In this document: one piece after another, positions 1 to 7,857 of the stretch | Numbering within the stretch: the stretch's first letter is position 1 | Layout: the number at the start of each line of letters is the position of its first letter | From: Chitinophagaceae bacterium | GTDB taxonomy: Bacteria > Bacteroidota > Bacteroidia > Chitinophagales > Chitinophagaceae | Assembly (NCBI GenBank): GCA_013205585.1 | Contig: JABMML010000045.1 | Span: forward strand, 1-16,575 | DNA: 16,575 nucleotides | Direction of reading: 5' to 3' | Position numbers and translations under genes: made by a program | Notes under the pieces: generated by a model | What the model was told of the DNA's origin: nothing | Databases searched by the model: none | What the model saw: only the letters and a program-made list of their open reading frames with translations

Positions 1-270
1 ATGTGGGGCATAACCTTCGTATAAAATTTCTTCGTAGTTGCTAGTGTCTTTTCCCATGGCTCTTTTAATAGCCGCTTCCACTCTATCTTTGGGCATACCT
101 ACACTTCTTGCATTCTGGTAGCATCTTCTTAAAGCAGGGTTGTCATCTGGGTTAGGGCCACTTGCTTTTACAGCAATGACTATTTCTTTACCAATGCGGG
201 TAAACTGCTTTGCCATACGATCAAAACGCTTGAACATCGTAGCTTTTCTAACTTCAAATATTCTTCCCAT
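1..270 (-). CDS. yebC: YebC/PmpR-family protein, N-terminal 90 residues (3' end cut by window edge)
   Basis: The reading frame runs from ATG at 270 leftward off the window without a stop. The protein starts [20 protein letters not shown]. It contains the family patterns [12 protein letters not shown] (residues 39-50), [14 protein letters not shown] (58-71) and [12 protein letters not shown] near the cut end. Full-length family members have about 235-250 residues, so roughly 60 percent is missing. The usual MAGHSKWANIKHRK opening is replaced by [10 protein letters not shown], as in the Bacteroidota subgroup. YebC/PmpR proteins are cytoplasmic DNA-binding regulators, and some members have been linked to translation of proline-rich stretches; which role applies here cannot be told. 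A TAnnTTTG element lies 21 bp upstream of the start, and the terminator of the preceding permease gene lies just beyond it, so the gene probably has its own promoter. Identity is confident, cellular role less so. Confidence 0.93.
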   Translation of the reverse strand, partial: MGRIFEVRKATMFKRFDRMAKQFTRIGKEIVIAVKASGPNPDDNPALRRCYQNARSVGMPKDRVEAAIKRAMGKDTSNYEEILYEGYAPH

Positions 271-291
271 AGTTATATGTATTAAGAGTTG

Positions 292-299
292 CAAAAATA
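292..299 (-). promoter_or_regulatory. Candidate -7 promoter element for yebC
   Basis: On the minus strand the octamer reads TATTTTTG, an exact match to the Bacteroidota -7 consensus TAnnTTTG, 21 bp before the yebC ATG. A possible -33 TTG (317-319) is only 17 bp away, shorter than the usual 19-21, and falls in the upstream terminator hairpin. The -7 match is seen; promoter activity is inferred. Confidence 0.4.
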
Positions 300-305
300 A
301 GAAAA

Positions 306-337
306 AAAAGTCCCCCCAAGTAATCGGGAGGACTTTT
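306..337 (-). terminator. Rho-independent terminator after the APC permease gene
   Basis: An 8-bp arm AAAAGTCC (306-313) pairs with GGACTTTT (330-337). After one mismatch, three more C-G pairs extend the stem towards the loop. On the minus strand the hairpin is followed by a continuous T run (complement of the A run 302-309), the arrangement expected for a terminator of the leftward permease gene that ends at 359. It separates that gene from yebC. Confidence 0.85.
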
Positions 338-358
338 CTAATTTATGTTGAAATAAAA

Positions 359-1852
359 TTAATCATTCAATTTACTATGTCTACGACCATAAAGGAAATA
401 AACCACCAAGCCTAATGCCATCCAGGCAAAGGCATATTTTAGCGTTTGGGCATCTAGGGCAAAGATCATCGCTAGGCAGATAACCGCTCCTAAAATTGGA
501 ACTAGTGGCACTAATGGCGTTTTAAATGGACGCTCCATATCAGGTGATTTGCGTCTTAAAATCCAAATACCTATACTCACTAGTACAAAGGCAAATAGGG
601 TACCAAAGGAGGTTAAATCACCCGCTACATTACCTGGTACGAATGCGGCAAATCCCCCAACAAAAACAAATAAAATCCAGTTTGATTTATAAGGCGTTCT
701 AAACTTAGGATGTAATTCAGAGAATACTTTTGGAAGTAATCCGTCATTGGCCATTGAATAAAATACGCGTGATTGACCCATTAACATGACTAAAATAACA
801 GAACTAAATCCTGCTAAAATAGCGACTGTTACAGCAGTGGCTAACCAACCATATCCTGTCATATAAGTAGAAATAGCATAGGCTACAGAAGCTTCACGAC
901 CTTTTAAAGGATCGACGAAATCGGTCCATGGTGCAACACCTGTAAGTACGTGTCCAAATAGTATGTATAAAATAGTACAAACTACTAATGAACCTAAAAT
1001 ACCAATAGGCATATCTCTTTTAGGATTTTTTGCTTCTTGTGCCGCTGTAGATACTGCATCAAAACCAATGAATGCAAAAAACACAATAGCTGCTCCACCT
1101 AATACACCACCCCAGCCATGTTTGAATACGCTAGAATAATCTGCAATAACTTTACCAGAGGCGTCTATTACTGGTGGTTGGTTGGCAGGAATTAAATAAG
1201 GGGTATGATTTTCTGGACGAATAAACTGCCAACCTAAAATAATAAATAAAATTACAATGGCTACTTTAACAAATACAATAATTGCGTTTACTGTTGCGGA
1301 TTCCTGTGTCCCTTTAATTAATAATAAGGTTAACAACAATAATATTACTAAAGCCGGCGCATTCATAAAACCATGATGAAGTACACCAGCTGAATCGGTT
1401 ACACTTTCGAGCGGGGAGTGGCTCCATTCATAAGGTATGGCTCCTCCCAGCAGCTTGTTTAAATATTCACTCCAAGCAATAGAAACGGTGGCAGCACCTA
1501 ATGCATATTCCATAATTAATGCCCATCCAATAATCCAGGCTACTGTTTCACCCATGGTTACATAAGAGTAAGCATAAGCACTACCAGAAATAGGAATCAT
1601 GGCAGCAAATTCTGCATAACATAAACCTGCAAAAGCGCAACCTACGGCTGCTACTATAAAGGATAAAGTAACGCCTGGTCCTGCAGCTTGTCCAGCAGCA
1701 GCGGCAGTTCTTACAAATAAGCCTGCACCAATAATAGCACCCACGCCTAAGGCCACTAAATTACCAGCACCTAAAGTGCGCTTTAATCCTTTGCCACCAT
1801 CATCAGCCTGTGCTAACATGGCGGACAAATCTTTCTTTCTAAATAAACTCAT
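359..1852 (-). CDS. APC-superfamily amino acid permease (cationic amino acid transporter / YfnA type)
   Basis: This 497-residue inner-membrane protein has about 12 predicted hydrophobic segments. It carries the APC first-helix motif GVGAIIGAGLF (residues 36-46), where the unwound helix binds the amino group and carboxylate of substrates in this superfamily. It also has the consensus FFAFIGFDAVSTAAQEAKNP (from about residue 256), typical of the CAT/YfnA branch. Length and topology are normal for that branch, whose members take up amino acids by proton symport or exchange. The exact substrate cannot be read from the sequence. The soluble N-terminus (about 25 residues, Lys/Asp rich) precedes helix 1. 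The gene stands alone: it is divergent from the DAACS symporter across a 144-bp spacer and is followed by a strong hairpin terminator. The ATG at 1852 gives a standard N-terminus. Confidence 0.93.
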   Translation of the reverse strand: MSLFRKKDLSAMLAQADDGGKGLKRTLGAGNLVALGVGAIIGAGLFVRTAAAAGQAAGPGVTLSFIVAAVGCAFAGLCYAEFAAMIPISGSAYAYSYVTMGETVAWIIGWALIMEYALGAATVSIAWSEYLNKLLGGAIPYEWSHSPLESVTDSAGVLHHGFMNAPALVILLLLTLLLIKGTQESATVNAIIVFVKVAIVILFIILGWQFIRPENHTPYLIPANQPPVIDASGKVIADYSSVFKHGWGGVLGGAAIVFFAFIGFDAVSTAAQEAKNPKRDMPIGILGSLVVCTILYILFGHVLTGVAPWTDFVDPLKGREASVAYAISTYMTGYGWLATAVTVAILAGFSSVILVMLMGQSRVFYSMANDGLLPKVFSELHPKFRTPYKSNWILFVFVGGFAAFVPGNVAGDLTSFGTLFAFVLVSIGIWILRRKSPDMERPFKTPLVPLVPILGAVICLAMIFALDAQTLKYAFAWMALGLVVYFLYGRRHSKLND

Positions 1853-1996
1853 AAATAATTGGTTTGTTGTGGTTTCAATTTATCTTGGAAAATAGCACTT
1901 TTTTTGCAAAACCTGGCTATAATTGAATAGAAAATGACTCTTTTTTTTGCTTATTTTTTTACTAGTTAAGTCTTATATTGCAGTAATTACTATTGC
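1853..1996. promoter_or_regulatory. Divergent intergenic spacer between two transporter genes
   Basis: This 144-bp AT-rich spacer must hold promoters for both the leftward APC permease and the rightward DAACS symporter. On the plus strand TATATTG (1974-1980) is an incomplete -7 match, with a TTTG at 1946-1949 that is 24 bp upstream, longer than the usual 19-21. On the minus strand a similarly imperfect TAAATTG/TTTG pair occurs. No exact TAnnTTTG and no clear operator palindrome were found. Promoter presence is inferred from gene orientation. Confidence 0.35.
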
Positions 1997-3244
1997 ATGA
2001 AAAAATCGAATAAACTTACTATTTACATTGTCATTGCCATGATTGCTGGGGCTATTCTAGGCTATTATATACATGAAAATTATAATGAACAAACTATAGC
2101 TTCTTTTTCCAAAAACAGCAAATTATTAACCACTATTTTCTTGCGCTTGGTGCAAATGATTATTGCCCCACTTGTGTTTAGCACTTTGGTGGTGGGTATT
2201 GCCAAATTAGGCGACTTAAAAACAGTAGGTCGTGTGGGTGGTAAAGCCATGTTATGGTTTATTACTGCATCACTTGTGAGTTTGTTAATAGGCCTAGTGC
2301 TTGTAAACATTTTTAAACCAGGAGAAGGAATTGCATTAAGCAATGCCGATACTAGCGGGGCTAAAGATTTACTAGGGAACACGAAGTCCTTTAGTTTGAT
2401 CAATTTTGTAGAACATGTTTTTCCAAAAAGCATGTTTGAGGCCATGTCTAATAATGAAATATTACAGATAGTTATATTTAGTATATTTTTTGGTGTTGCA
2501 GCCGCTGCCATTGGCGATGCAGCTAAAGGTTTTATCAAAGCATTAGAAACTGTTTCACATATTATTTTAAAAATGGTGGGCTATGTGATGAACTTTGCGC
2601 CACTAGGTGTTTTTGGCGCTATTGCTGCTGTTATTGCAAGTAAGGGTTTAGCCATTTTTGCTTTTTATGGTAAATATTTATTATTCTTTTTAATGGGTAT
2701 TGGGGTGCTATGGATTTTCTTATTAGGTGTTGGATTTTTAGTTTTAGGTAAAAGAGTCCCTTCCTTATTAAAACATATCACCTCTCCACTCGTTATTGCA
2801 TTTAGCACTACTAGTAGTGAGGCAGTCTTTCCTAAATTATCCGAAGAGTTAGTGCGCTTTGGTTGTAAAGACAAAATTGTTTCTTTTATTCTTCCATTAG
2901 GGTATTCTTTTAATTTAGATGGAAGTATGATGTATATGACTTTCGCAAGTTTGGCCATTGCGCAAGCCTATGGCGTACATATAGATATTCCTACTCAGTT
3001 AACCATGCTTGTTGTATTAATGTTAACGAGTAAAGGTATAGCAGGCGTGCCGCGTGCCTCTTTAATTGTAGTCACTGCAACCTGCGCCATGTTTAATATT
3101 CCTCCAGAAGGCATTGCTTTAATTTTACCTATCGACCATTTCTGCGATATGTTCCGTTCTACTACCAATGTACTTGGCAACAGCTTAGCCACCACTGTGG
3201 TAAGCAAATGGGAAGGAGCACTTGAAAATCCGGCGCAAGCTTAA
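1997..3244 (+). CDS. Dicarboxylate/amino acid:cation symporter (DAACS / SLC1 family, GltP-like)
   Basis: This 415-residue inner-membrane secondary transporter has the glutamate-transporter fold. Diagnostic motifs are in order: the serine-rich tip of hairpin 1 (STTSSE, 270-275), NLDGS in helix 7 (306-310, equivalent to the NMDGT motif), hairpin 2 with KGIAGVPRAS, and helix 8 with D380, D384, R387, S388, N391 and N395. In the archaeal homologue GltPh the equivalents of D384 and R387 bind the substrate amino group and the side-chain carboxylate. Their presence favours an acidic amino acid such as glutamate or aspartate over a plain C4-dicarboxylate; this is inference. N395 replaces the aspartate that helps form a sodium site in GltPh. 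It is the first gene of a rightward run; the dedA-like gene follows after 12 bp, suggesting cotranscription. Confidence 0.94.
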   Translation: MKKSNKLTIYIVIAMIAGAILGYYIHENYNEQTIASFSKNSKLLTTIFLRLVQMIIAPLVFSTLVVGIAKLGDLKTVGRVGGKAMLWFITASLVSLLIGLVLVNIFKPGEGIALSNADTSGAKDLLGNTKSFSLINFVEHVFPKSMFEAMSNNEILQIVIFSIFFGVAAAAIGDAAKGFIKALETVSHIILKMVGYVMNFAPLGVFGAIAAVIASKGLAIFAFYGKYLLFFLMGIGVLWIFLLGVGFLVLGKRVPSLLKHITSPLVIAFSTTSSEAVFPKLSEELVRFGCKDKIVSFILPLGYSFNLDGSMMYMTFASLAIAQAYGVHIDIPTQLTMLVVLMLTSKGIAGVPRASLIVVTATCAMFNIPPEGIALILPIDHFCDMFRSTTNVLGNSLATTVVSKWEGALENPAQA

Positions 3245-3256
3245 ATATTATTATTG

Positions 3257-3928
3257 ATGATTACATTATTAGAAGCATTTCATTGGAGCCAATTATTACA
3301 ACCTCAATATTATATTGAAAACGGGGGGCTTTGGTTATTATTATTTGTAGTGTTTGCAGAAACCGGTTTATTCTTTGGTTTTTTCTTACCAGGAGACAGC
3401 TTGCTTTTTGTAGCAGGTATTTATAGTGCGCCTTTGGCGTCCCAAATTTTTGTAAGTGAAAATGAATGGCTTAATTTATTTATTATATTTTCTTTTATTT
3501 CAGTGGCAGGTATATTAGGCAATTATGTGGGCTATCAAATTGGCAATAAGGTGGGTCCCGCTATGTATGATTGGAAAGAAAATATATTTTTCAAGAAAAA
3601 ATATTTAGCACAGGCTCAAACTTTTTACGAAAAACATGGGGGGCGTGCTATTGTAATTGCTAGGTTTATTCCTATTGTAAGAACATTTGCACCCATTGTG
3701 GCAGGTATTGTTAAAATGGATAAGGCTAAGTTTACTTATTTTAATGTGGTGGGTTGCTTGGCCTGGGTAGCTTCGATGCTTTGTGCGGGACATTTTTTAC
3801 AATCTTATATAATGAATCAATTTCAATTTGACTTAAAGAAACATTTAGAAGTGATTGTAATAGTCATTGTTTTTGTTACAACCGCTCCAGTTATTTTTCA
3901 AGTAATTATGCATAAGGCTAAAAAGTAA
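3257..3928 (+). CDS. DedA-family membrane protein
   Basis: This 223-residue polytopic inner-membrane protein belongs to the DedA (SNARE-associated, VTT-domain) family. The family signature is clear: ETGLFFGFFLPGDSLLF begins at E35 and includes D47. GNYVGYQIG (88-96) and the stretch from R130 to G150 (RAIVIARFIPIVRTFAPIVAG, with R130, R136 and R142) follow. Acidic and arginine residues at the matching positions are essential in the E. coli members YqjA/YghB. DedA proteins are needed for membrane homeostasis, and several are undecaprenyl-phosphate or phospholipid translocases; which lipid this one handles is not known. I chose the ATG at 3257; an in-frame TTG directly before it (3254) is an unlikely start. 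The 12-bp gap to the symporter gene suggests translation from the same mRNA. Confidence 0.93.
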   Translation: MITLLEAFHWSQLLQPQYYIENGGLWLLLFVVFAETGLFFGFFLPGDSLLFVAGIYSAPLASQIFVSENEWLNLFIIFSFISVAGILGNYVGYQIGNKVGPAMYDWKENIFFKKKYLAQAQTFYEKHGGRAIVIARFIPIVRTFAPIVAGIVKMDKAKFTYFNVVGCLAWVASMLCAGHFLQSYIMNQFQFDLKKHLEVIVIVIVFVTTAPVIFQVIMHKAKK

Positions 3929-3982
3929 TACAGTAGAAAATAAAAATAAAATATTCAATATAGTAAAACCTTATAAAAGATT

Positions 3983-5221
3983 ATGACCTCAGATAAACAA
4001 GTATCAATATTCTCTTTACCTGTTATTGTAGCAGCACTTGGGTACTTCGTTGACATTTACGATTTATTGTTGTTTACGATTGTTAAAAAAACAAGTATGC
4101 TGGGTGTAGGTTCTACAGAAGCCACACTTTTAGTAGATAGTACGCGTGTGATCAATTGGCAAATGACGGGCCTTTTATTAGGGGGCATTATTTGGGGTGT
4201 TCTCGCTGATAAAAAGGGAAGATTAAGTGTACTTTTTGGTTCTATCATTTTATATTCTACCGCCAATTTTGCAACTGGTTTTGTGACCACTGTAGACCAA
4301 TATGCATGGGCTAGATTTATTGGTGGTTTAGGTTTAGCTGGCGAGCTTGGTGCCGGTATTACGCTAGTAAGCGAACTCCTTCCAAAAAATAAAAGGGGTA
4401 TTGGTACGTCTCTTGTTGCGGGTGTTGGACTCTTTGGTGCAGTAGCTGCTTACTTTACCTATCAGTACACACAGGATTGGCGCCTTTGTTACAAAATTGG
4501 AGGTGTGCTTGGTATTTGCCTTTTACTTTTACGTGTTAAAGTAGCGGAGTCAGGTATGTTTGCTACAGCAAAAGCTTCCGAAGTTGTAAAAGGAAATTTT
4601 TTCATGCTCATTAATAATGGTAAGCGGTTTAAAAAATATCTCGTTGCTATTTTAATTGGGTTGCCTACCTGGTATGTAATAGGCATATTGCTCAATCAAA
4701 GTGATCGTTTTGGTAAAGCCATGTTTGCAAGCACCACTATTGACTCTGGAAGAGCCATCATGTTTGGATATGTAGGTATCGCCGTTGGTGATATTTTAAT
4801 TGGACTCGTAAGTCAGTATTTTAAGAGTCGAAAAAAAGCATTGCTTTTATTTTATGGCTTTACGCTGCTTGGTTTGATCTTATATTTTAGCGGTTTCAAT
4901 AATTCGGATACCACCATGTATTTAATTGCCTTATGGCTTGGCTTTAGTACTGGCTTTTGGGCCATATTTGTAACCATGGGCGCCGAGCAGTTTGGTACCA
5001 ATTTAAGGGCTACGGCGGCCACCACCATTCCTAATATGGTAAGGGGTGCGCTTCCTTTAATTAATATGTTGTTTTTAGATTTATTTCAAAAATCATGGCA
5101 GTGGTCCATTGTATATAGCGGCATAGTAACGGGTATTATTGTTATGTCCGTTGCTTTTATAGCGTATGCTTTTACCGAAGAAACATTTCATAAGGACTTG
5201 GATTATATGGAACTGGACTAA
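3983..5221 (+). CDS. Major facilitator superfamily (MFS) transporter, substrate unknown
   Basis: This 412-residue inner-membrane protein has about 12 hydrophobic segments. It carries MFS motif A between helices 2 and 3 (GVLADKKGRLS, with D76, G79 and R80) and a helix 4-5 region ARFIGGLGLAGELGAGITLV resembling the sugar/metabolite:proton symporter branch. The acidic C-terminal tail (EETFHKDLDYMELD) is a pattern I associate with Bacteroidota MFS proteins. The start ATG at 3983 leaves a short polar N-terminus before helix 1. It lies 54 bp after the DedA gene with no recognisable terminator between, and 16 bp before the GT9 gene, so these probably share an mRNA. The neighbours do not point to a specific substrate; a metabolite:proton symporter is the most that can be said, and export is not excluded. 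Confidence 0.88.
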   Translation: MTSDKQVSIFSLPVIVAALGYFVDIYDLLLFTIVKKTSMLGVGSTEATLLVDSTRVINWQMTGLLLGGIIWGVLADKKGRLSVLFGSIILYSTANFATGFVTTVDQYAWARFIGGLGLAGELGAGITLVSELLPKNKRGIGTSLVAGVGLFGAVAAYFTYQYTQDWRLCYKIGGVLGICLLLLRVKVAESGMFATAKASEVVKGNFFMLINNGKRFKKYLVAILIGLPTWYVIGILLNQSDRFGKAMFASTTIDSGRAIMFGYVGIAVGDILIGLVSQYFKSRKKALLLFYGFTLLGLILYFSGFNNSDTTMYLIALWLGFSTGFWAIFVTMGAEQFGTNLRATAATTIPNMVRGALPLINMLFLDLFQKSWQWSIVYSGIVTGIIVMSVAFIAYAFTEETFHKDLDYMELD

Positions 5222-5237
5222 TTAAATAATTCCCTCA

Positions 5238-6233
5238 ATGAAATTTTTAGTTATCCGTTTTTCTTCTATTGGTGATATTGTTTTAACCACGCCTGCGCTT
5301 CGTTGCGCTAAAAATCAAATATCGGGTGTTGAAATACATTTTTTAACCAAGCTTTCTATGAAGGATTTGGTGATAGGTAATCCCAATATTCATCAATGTC
5401 ATTTTTTGGATAATAATATAGATCTTACCATTGTTGCATTAAAAGAAATACCCTTCGATTATATTATTGACTTGCACCAAAATATTCGAAGCTGGAAAAT
5501 AAGAAAAGCCTTAGGGGTTCCCGCTTTTTCTTATAAGAAATTAAGTCTTCAAAAGTGGTTGCTTGCTAAATTGCATCTTAACTTTTTACCTAAGACCCAT
5601 GTATGCGATAGGTATATAAATGCCCTGCAACATTTTAATATAACCAATGACGGCAAGGGCCTAGATTATTTTTTTCCTAAGGACTATAGTTTTAAAGCCG
5701 CTAATTTACCCACCAGTCATTTGGCTGGTTTTGTAGCCTTTGTCATTGGCGCTTCTTATTTTAATAAAAAAATGCCTGTTCAAAAATGGATTGAACTGGC
5801 CAAGCAATTACAAAAACCCATTGTACTTATTGGTGGAAAAGAAGATATTACGTTTGCTAATGAAATAGCTGCAGCAGTACCCGATTATATTTATAATGCT
5901 GCTGGTAAGTATGACTTGAAAGAGTCGGCCAGTATTATTCAAATGGCGCAAGTGGTGGTTTCTCACGATACCGGCTTTTTACATGTAGCTGCTGCCTTTA
6001 ATAAACCTACTATTACCATTTGGGGTGCGACTAGTCCTGTCTTACAGTTTGAAGCCTATTATCCAGCAGGCGCTATAAGCCCGCATTATAATTCAATTGT
6101 CCCTAACTTAAATTGCCAACCTTGTTCTAAGCAAGGGGAAAATAAATGTCCTCAAGGGCATTTTGCTTGCATGCGACTACAAAATATAAATACCATTGCC
6201 TCTAAGGTAACTGAGTATTATAAAGCACTCTAA
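5238..6233 (+). CDS. Glycosyltransferase family 9 (heptosyltransferase-like)
   Basis: This 331-residue cytoplasmic GT-B enzyme resembles lipopolysaccharide heptosyltransferases (WaaC/WaaF/RfaF type). The N-terminus RFSSIGDIVLTTPAL (residues 7-21) contains D13, matching the catalytic aspartate of WaaC. The C-terminal half has VVSHDTGFLHVAAA (S242, D244, G246), the nucleotide-sugar side of the active site. Near the end is a four-cysteine cluster (C293, C296, C304, C311) of a kind seen in many GT9 proteins. Such enzymes transfer heptose or a related sugar to the LPS inner core at the inner face of the inner membrane. The acceptor and donor here are unknown, because no other LPS gene is beside it. 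It closes the rightward run and ends in front of a bidirectional hairpin. Confidence 0.92.
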   Translation: MKFLVIRFSSIGDIVLTTPALRCAKNQISGVEIHFLTKLSMKDLVIGNPNIHQCHFLDNNIDLTIVALKEIPFDYIIDLHQNIRSWKIRKALGVPAFSYKKLSLQKWLLAKLHLNFLPKTHVCDRYINALQHFNITNDGKGLDYFFPKDYSFKAANLPTSHLAGFVAFVIGASYFNKKMPVQKWIELAKQLQKPIVLIGGKEDITFANEIAAAVPDYIYNAAGKYDLKESASIIQMAQVVVSHDTGFLHVAAAFNKPTITIWGATSPVLQFEAYYPAGAISPHYNSIVPNLNCQPCSKQGENKCPQGHFACMRLQNINTIASKVTEYYKAL

Positions 6234-6258
6234 TTTTTTTTGTAATTTAATAAAACTA

Positions 6259-6290
6259 AAAAGCCTCCTACATTTAAGTAGAAGGCTTTT
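6259..6290. terminator. Bidirectional rho-independent terminator between GT9 and mdh
   Basis: The arm AAAAGCCT (6259-6266) pairs with AGGCTTTT (6283-6290). After one C/A mismatch, CTAC (6268-6271) pairs with GTAG (6278-6281) around a six-base loop. The hairpin lies between convergent genes ending at 6233 and 6325. It is flanked by T-rich sequence on either strand, with the better T run for the leftward mdh transcript, so it can serve both. Confidence 0.85.
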
Positions 6291-6324
6291 GTATAAATAA
6301 GTATTAATTATTTTTTTGTGAGGC

Positions 6325-7254
6325 TTACAATGTTTTTAAAACATCGTTCATACTTCTTACGGCGTCTGCACTTTTGTTAAAAGCAGCTTGCTCATCCGCT
6401 GATAAATCCATTTCAACAATTTTCTCCCAACCATTCTTACCAATCACTACAGGCACACCTAAGCAAATATCTTTTTGTCCGTATTCACCATTCAAGCTTA
6501 CGCAACAAGTAAATAATTTTTTCTCATCTCTTACAATACTTTCTACAAGAGCTGCGCCTGCTGCACCTGGTGCATACCAAGCTGAAGTGCCTAATAATTT
6601 TGTAAGTGTTGCACCGCCTACCATGGTATCGTTCACAATTTTTTCTTGTGCTGCTGCATCTAAAAATTTAGTAACTGGAATACTATTCCAAGTAGCATGC
6701 TTAATTAAAGGAATCATAGTGGTATCGCCGTGACCGCCTACAACAATGGCGTTTAAATCAGCAGGGCTGCAATCTAAAGCAGTGCTTAATTGATATTTGA
6801 AACGCGCACTATCCAAAGTACCACCCATTCCAATAATTCTATTTTTAGGCAAACCCGTAGACTGAAGTGCTAAATAAGTCATCGTATCCATTGGGTTACT
6901 AATAACAATAATAATAGCATTGGGAGAATACTTTAATATATTCTCGCAAACACCTTTTACAATACCTGCATTTGTGCCAATTAATTCTTCACGTGTCATA
7001 CCTGGCTTACGAGGCAAACCAGAGGTAATAACTACTACATCTGAATTGGCTGTTTTGCTATAATCATTGGTGCTTCCACTAATTTTTGTATCAAAACCTA
7101 ATAAAGTAGCGGTTTGCATCATATCCTGTGCCTTGCCTTCTGCAAATCCTTCTTTAATATCTAATAAGACTAATTCTTGTGCTAATTCTTTGCGGGCAAT
7201 ATTGTCTGCGCATGTTGCTCCAACTGCTCCTGCACCCACTACGGTAACTTTCAT
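6325..7254 (-). CDS. mdh: Malate dehydrogenase (NAD-dependent, LDH-like type)
   Basis: This cytoplasmic TCA-cycle enzyme interconverts malate and oxaloacetate with NAD. The 309-residue length is normal for the LDH-like bacterial MDH group. The Rossmann motif GAGAVG (7-12) and D32 at the end of strand 2 indicate NAD rather than NADP. The substrate loop GLPRKPGMTREEL gives R82 and R88. N120 (ISNPMDTMTY), D148 and R151 (LDSARF) and the proton-relay H175 (GGHGDTTMI) complete the active site. R82 at the specificity position distinguishes malate from lactate dehydrogenase, where a glutamine is usual. A TAnnTTTG element 39 bp upstream overlaps the end of the preceding thioredoxin-fold gene and suggests separate transcription. 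The gene ends at a hairpin shared with the convergent GT9 gene. Confidence 0.97.
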   Translation of the reverse strand: MKVTVVGAGAVGATCADNIARKELAQELVLLDIKEGFAEGKAQDMMQTATLLGFDTKISGSTNDYSKTANSDVVVITSGLPRKPGMTREELIGTNAGIVKGVCENILKYSPNAIIIVISNPMDTMTYLALQSTGLPKNRIIGMGGTLDSARFKYQLSTALDCSPADLNAIVVGGHGDTTMIPLIKHATWNSIPVTKFLDAAAQEKIVNDTMVGGATLTKLLGTSAWYAPGAAGAALVESIVRDEKKLFTCCVSLNGEYGQKDICLGVPVVIGKNGWEKIVEMDLSADEQAAFNKSADAVRSMNDVLKTL

Positions 7255-7293
7255 ATAATATAATTTTTATTTAAGTGTTTAATTTTTACGGGA

Positions 7294-7301
7294 CAAAGTT
7301 A
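7294..7301 (-). promoter_or_regulatory. Candidate -7 promoter element for mdh
   Basis: On the minus strand the octamer TAACTTTG matches the Bacteroidota -7 consensus TAnnTTTG exactly. It lies 39 bp before the mdh ATG, which would give a leader of about 30 nt. No good TTG is found at the expected -33 distance; the nearest is 25 bp away (7327-7329). It sits at the stop codon of the upstream gene. Confidence 0.45.
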
Positions 7302-7302
7302 G

Positions 7303-7803
7303 TTATTTACCTTCTATTATTTTAATCAATTCGAAAACATCTGCCCCTTCTTCATACACTTTTAACAATATCCCTTTTTTGTATAGGGCCACAAAGGGCG
7401 TCATTCTTGGGCGGTAAAAACTGGGTAGGGTAAAATTAGGATCACGGCCAATAATTACATTGGGCTTATTTACTAAATTATACTTTACAGCAAATTTCTG
7501 AATAGATTCCATATCACGGTAGCTATCCCAAATAAATAATACGTTTTTGAATTTATCGGGATACTTATTAATGTCGCCTGCCTCTTTTTCACAATGAGGG
7601 CAGTCGGGGCTAAAAATAATAATACAAGTAAAAGGATAATTGGGCATTTGCTTATTCGTAATCTCTTTGCCATTCACTGAAGTAATAGAGAAGGGAGGAA
7701 TTTTATTATTCTTTAAATAAGGGGCACCTGGGTCACCGTTTAATTGAGCCTCTAATTGACCAATAAGTAAAAAACTAAATAAGAATGTAAAAAGGTATTT
7801 CAT
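7303..7803 (-). CDS. Secreted thioredoxin-fold (TlpA/redoxin-like) protein with CPHC motif
   Basis: This is a 166-residue protein with a likely Sec signal peptide: K2, a hydrophobic stretch L4-L17, and probable cleavage after A19. The thioredoxin fold is shown by FSPDCPHCEKEAG with the redox pair C68/C71. A conserved Thr-Pro (T135-P136, in RMTPF) is at the position of the cis-proline facing the active site. The CPHC dipeptide is the one found in DsbA, while TlpA/ResA types often carry other dipeptides. A periplasmic thiol-disulfide role, oxidising or reducing, is inferred; the partner is unknown. It lies 54 bp downstream of the mlaF-like gene in the same direction, with no terminator between, so it may be the last gene of the atpG-led run. 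No lipobox is seen: C60 lies far inside the mature part. Confidence 0.82.
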   Translation of the reverse strand: MKYLFTFLFSFLLIGQLEAQLNGDPGAPYLKNNKIPPFSITSVNGKEITNKQMPNYPFTCIIIFSPDCPHCEKEAGDINKYPDKFKNVLFIWDSYRDMESIQKFAVKYNLVNKPNVIIGRDPNFTLPSFYRPRMTPFVALYKKGILLKVYEEGADVFELIKIIEGK

Positions 7804-7857
7804 AGTTGTAGTTTAAGAGTTGTATATTTTGGAATTTATATAAATTATTTACTTGAA

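Noticed and set aside
140..415. Open frame on the plus strand over yebC, the terminator and the permease end
   Set aside because: It runs antisense through conserved yebC codons and across a terminator hairpin; the translation has no protein-like pattern.
1946..1980. Possible promoter TTTG ... TATATTG before the DAACS symporter
   Set aside because: The -7 is incomplete and the gap is 24 bp rather than 19-21, so I do not list it as a specific promoter.
2080..2538. Open frame of 152 codons on the minus strand inside the DAACS symporter gene
   Set aside because: It is fully antisense to a gene with clear family motifs; its translation shows no recognisable domain and it is explained as a shadow of the real frame.
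3254..3256. TTG as the start of the DedA gene
   Set aside because: An ATG follows immediately at 3257 and gives the same protein less one residue.
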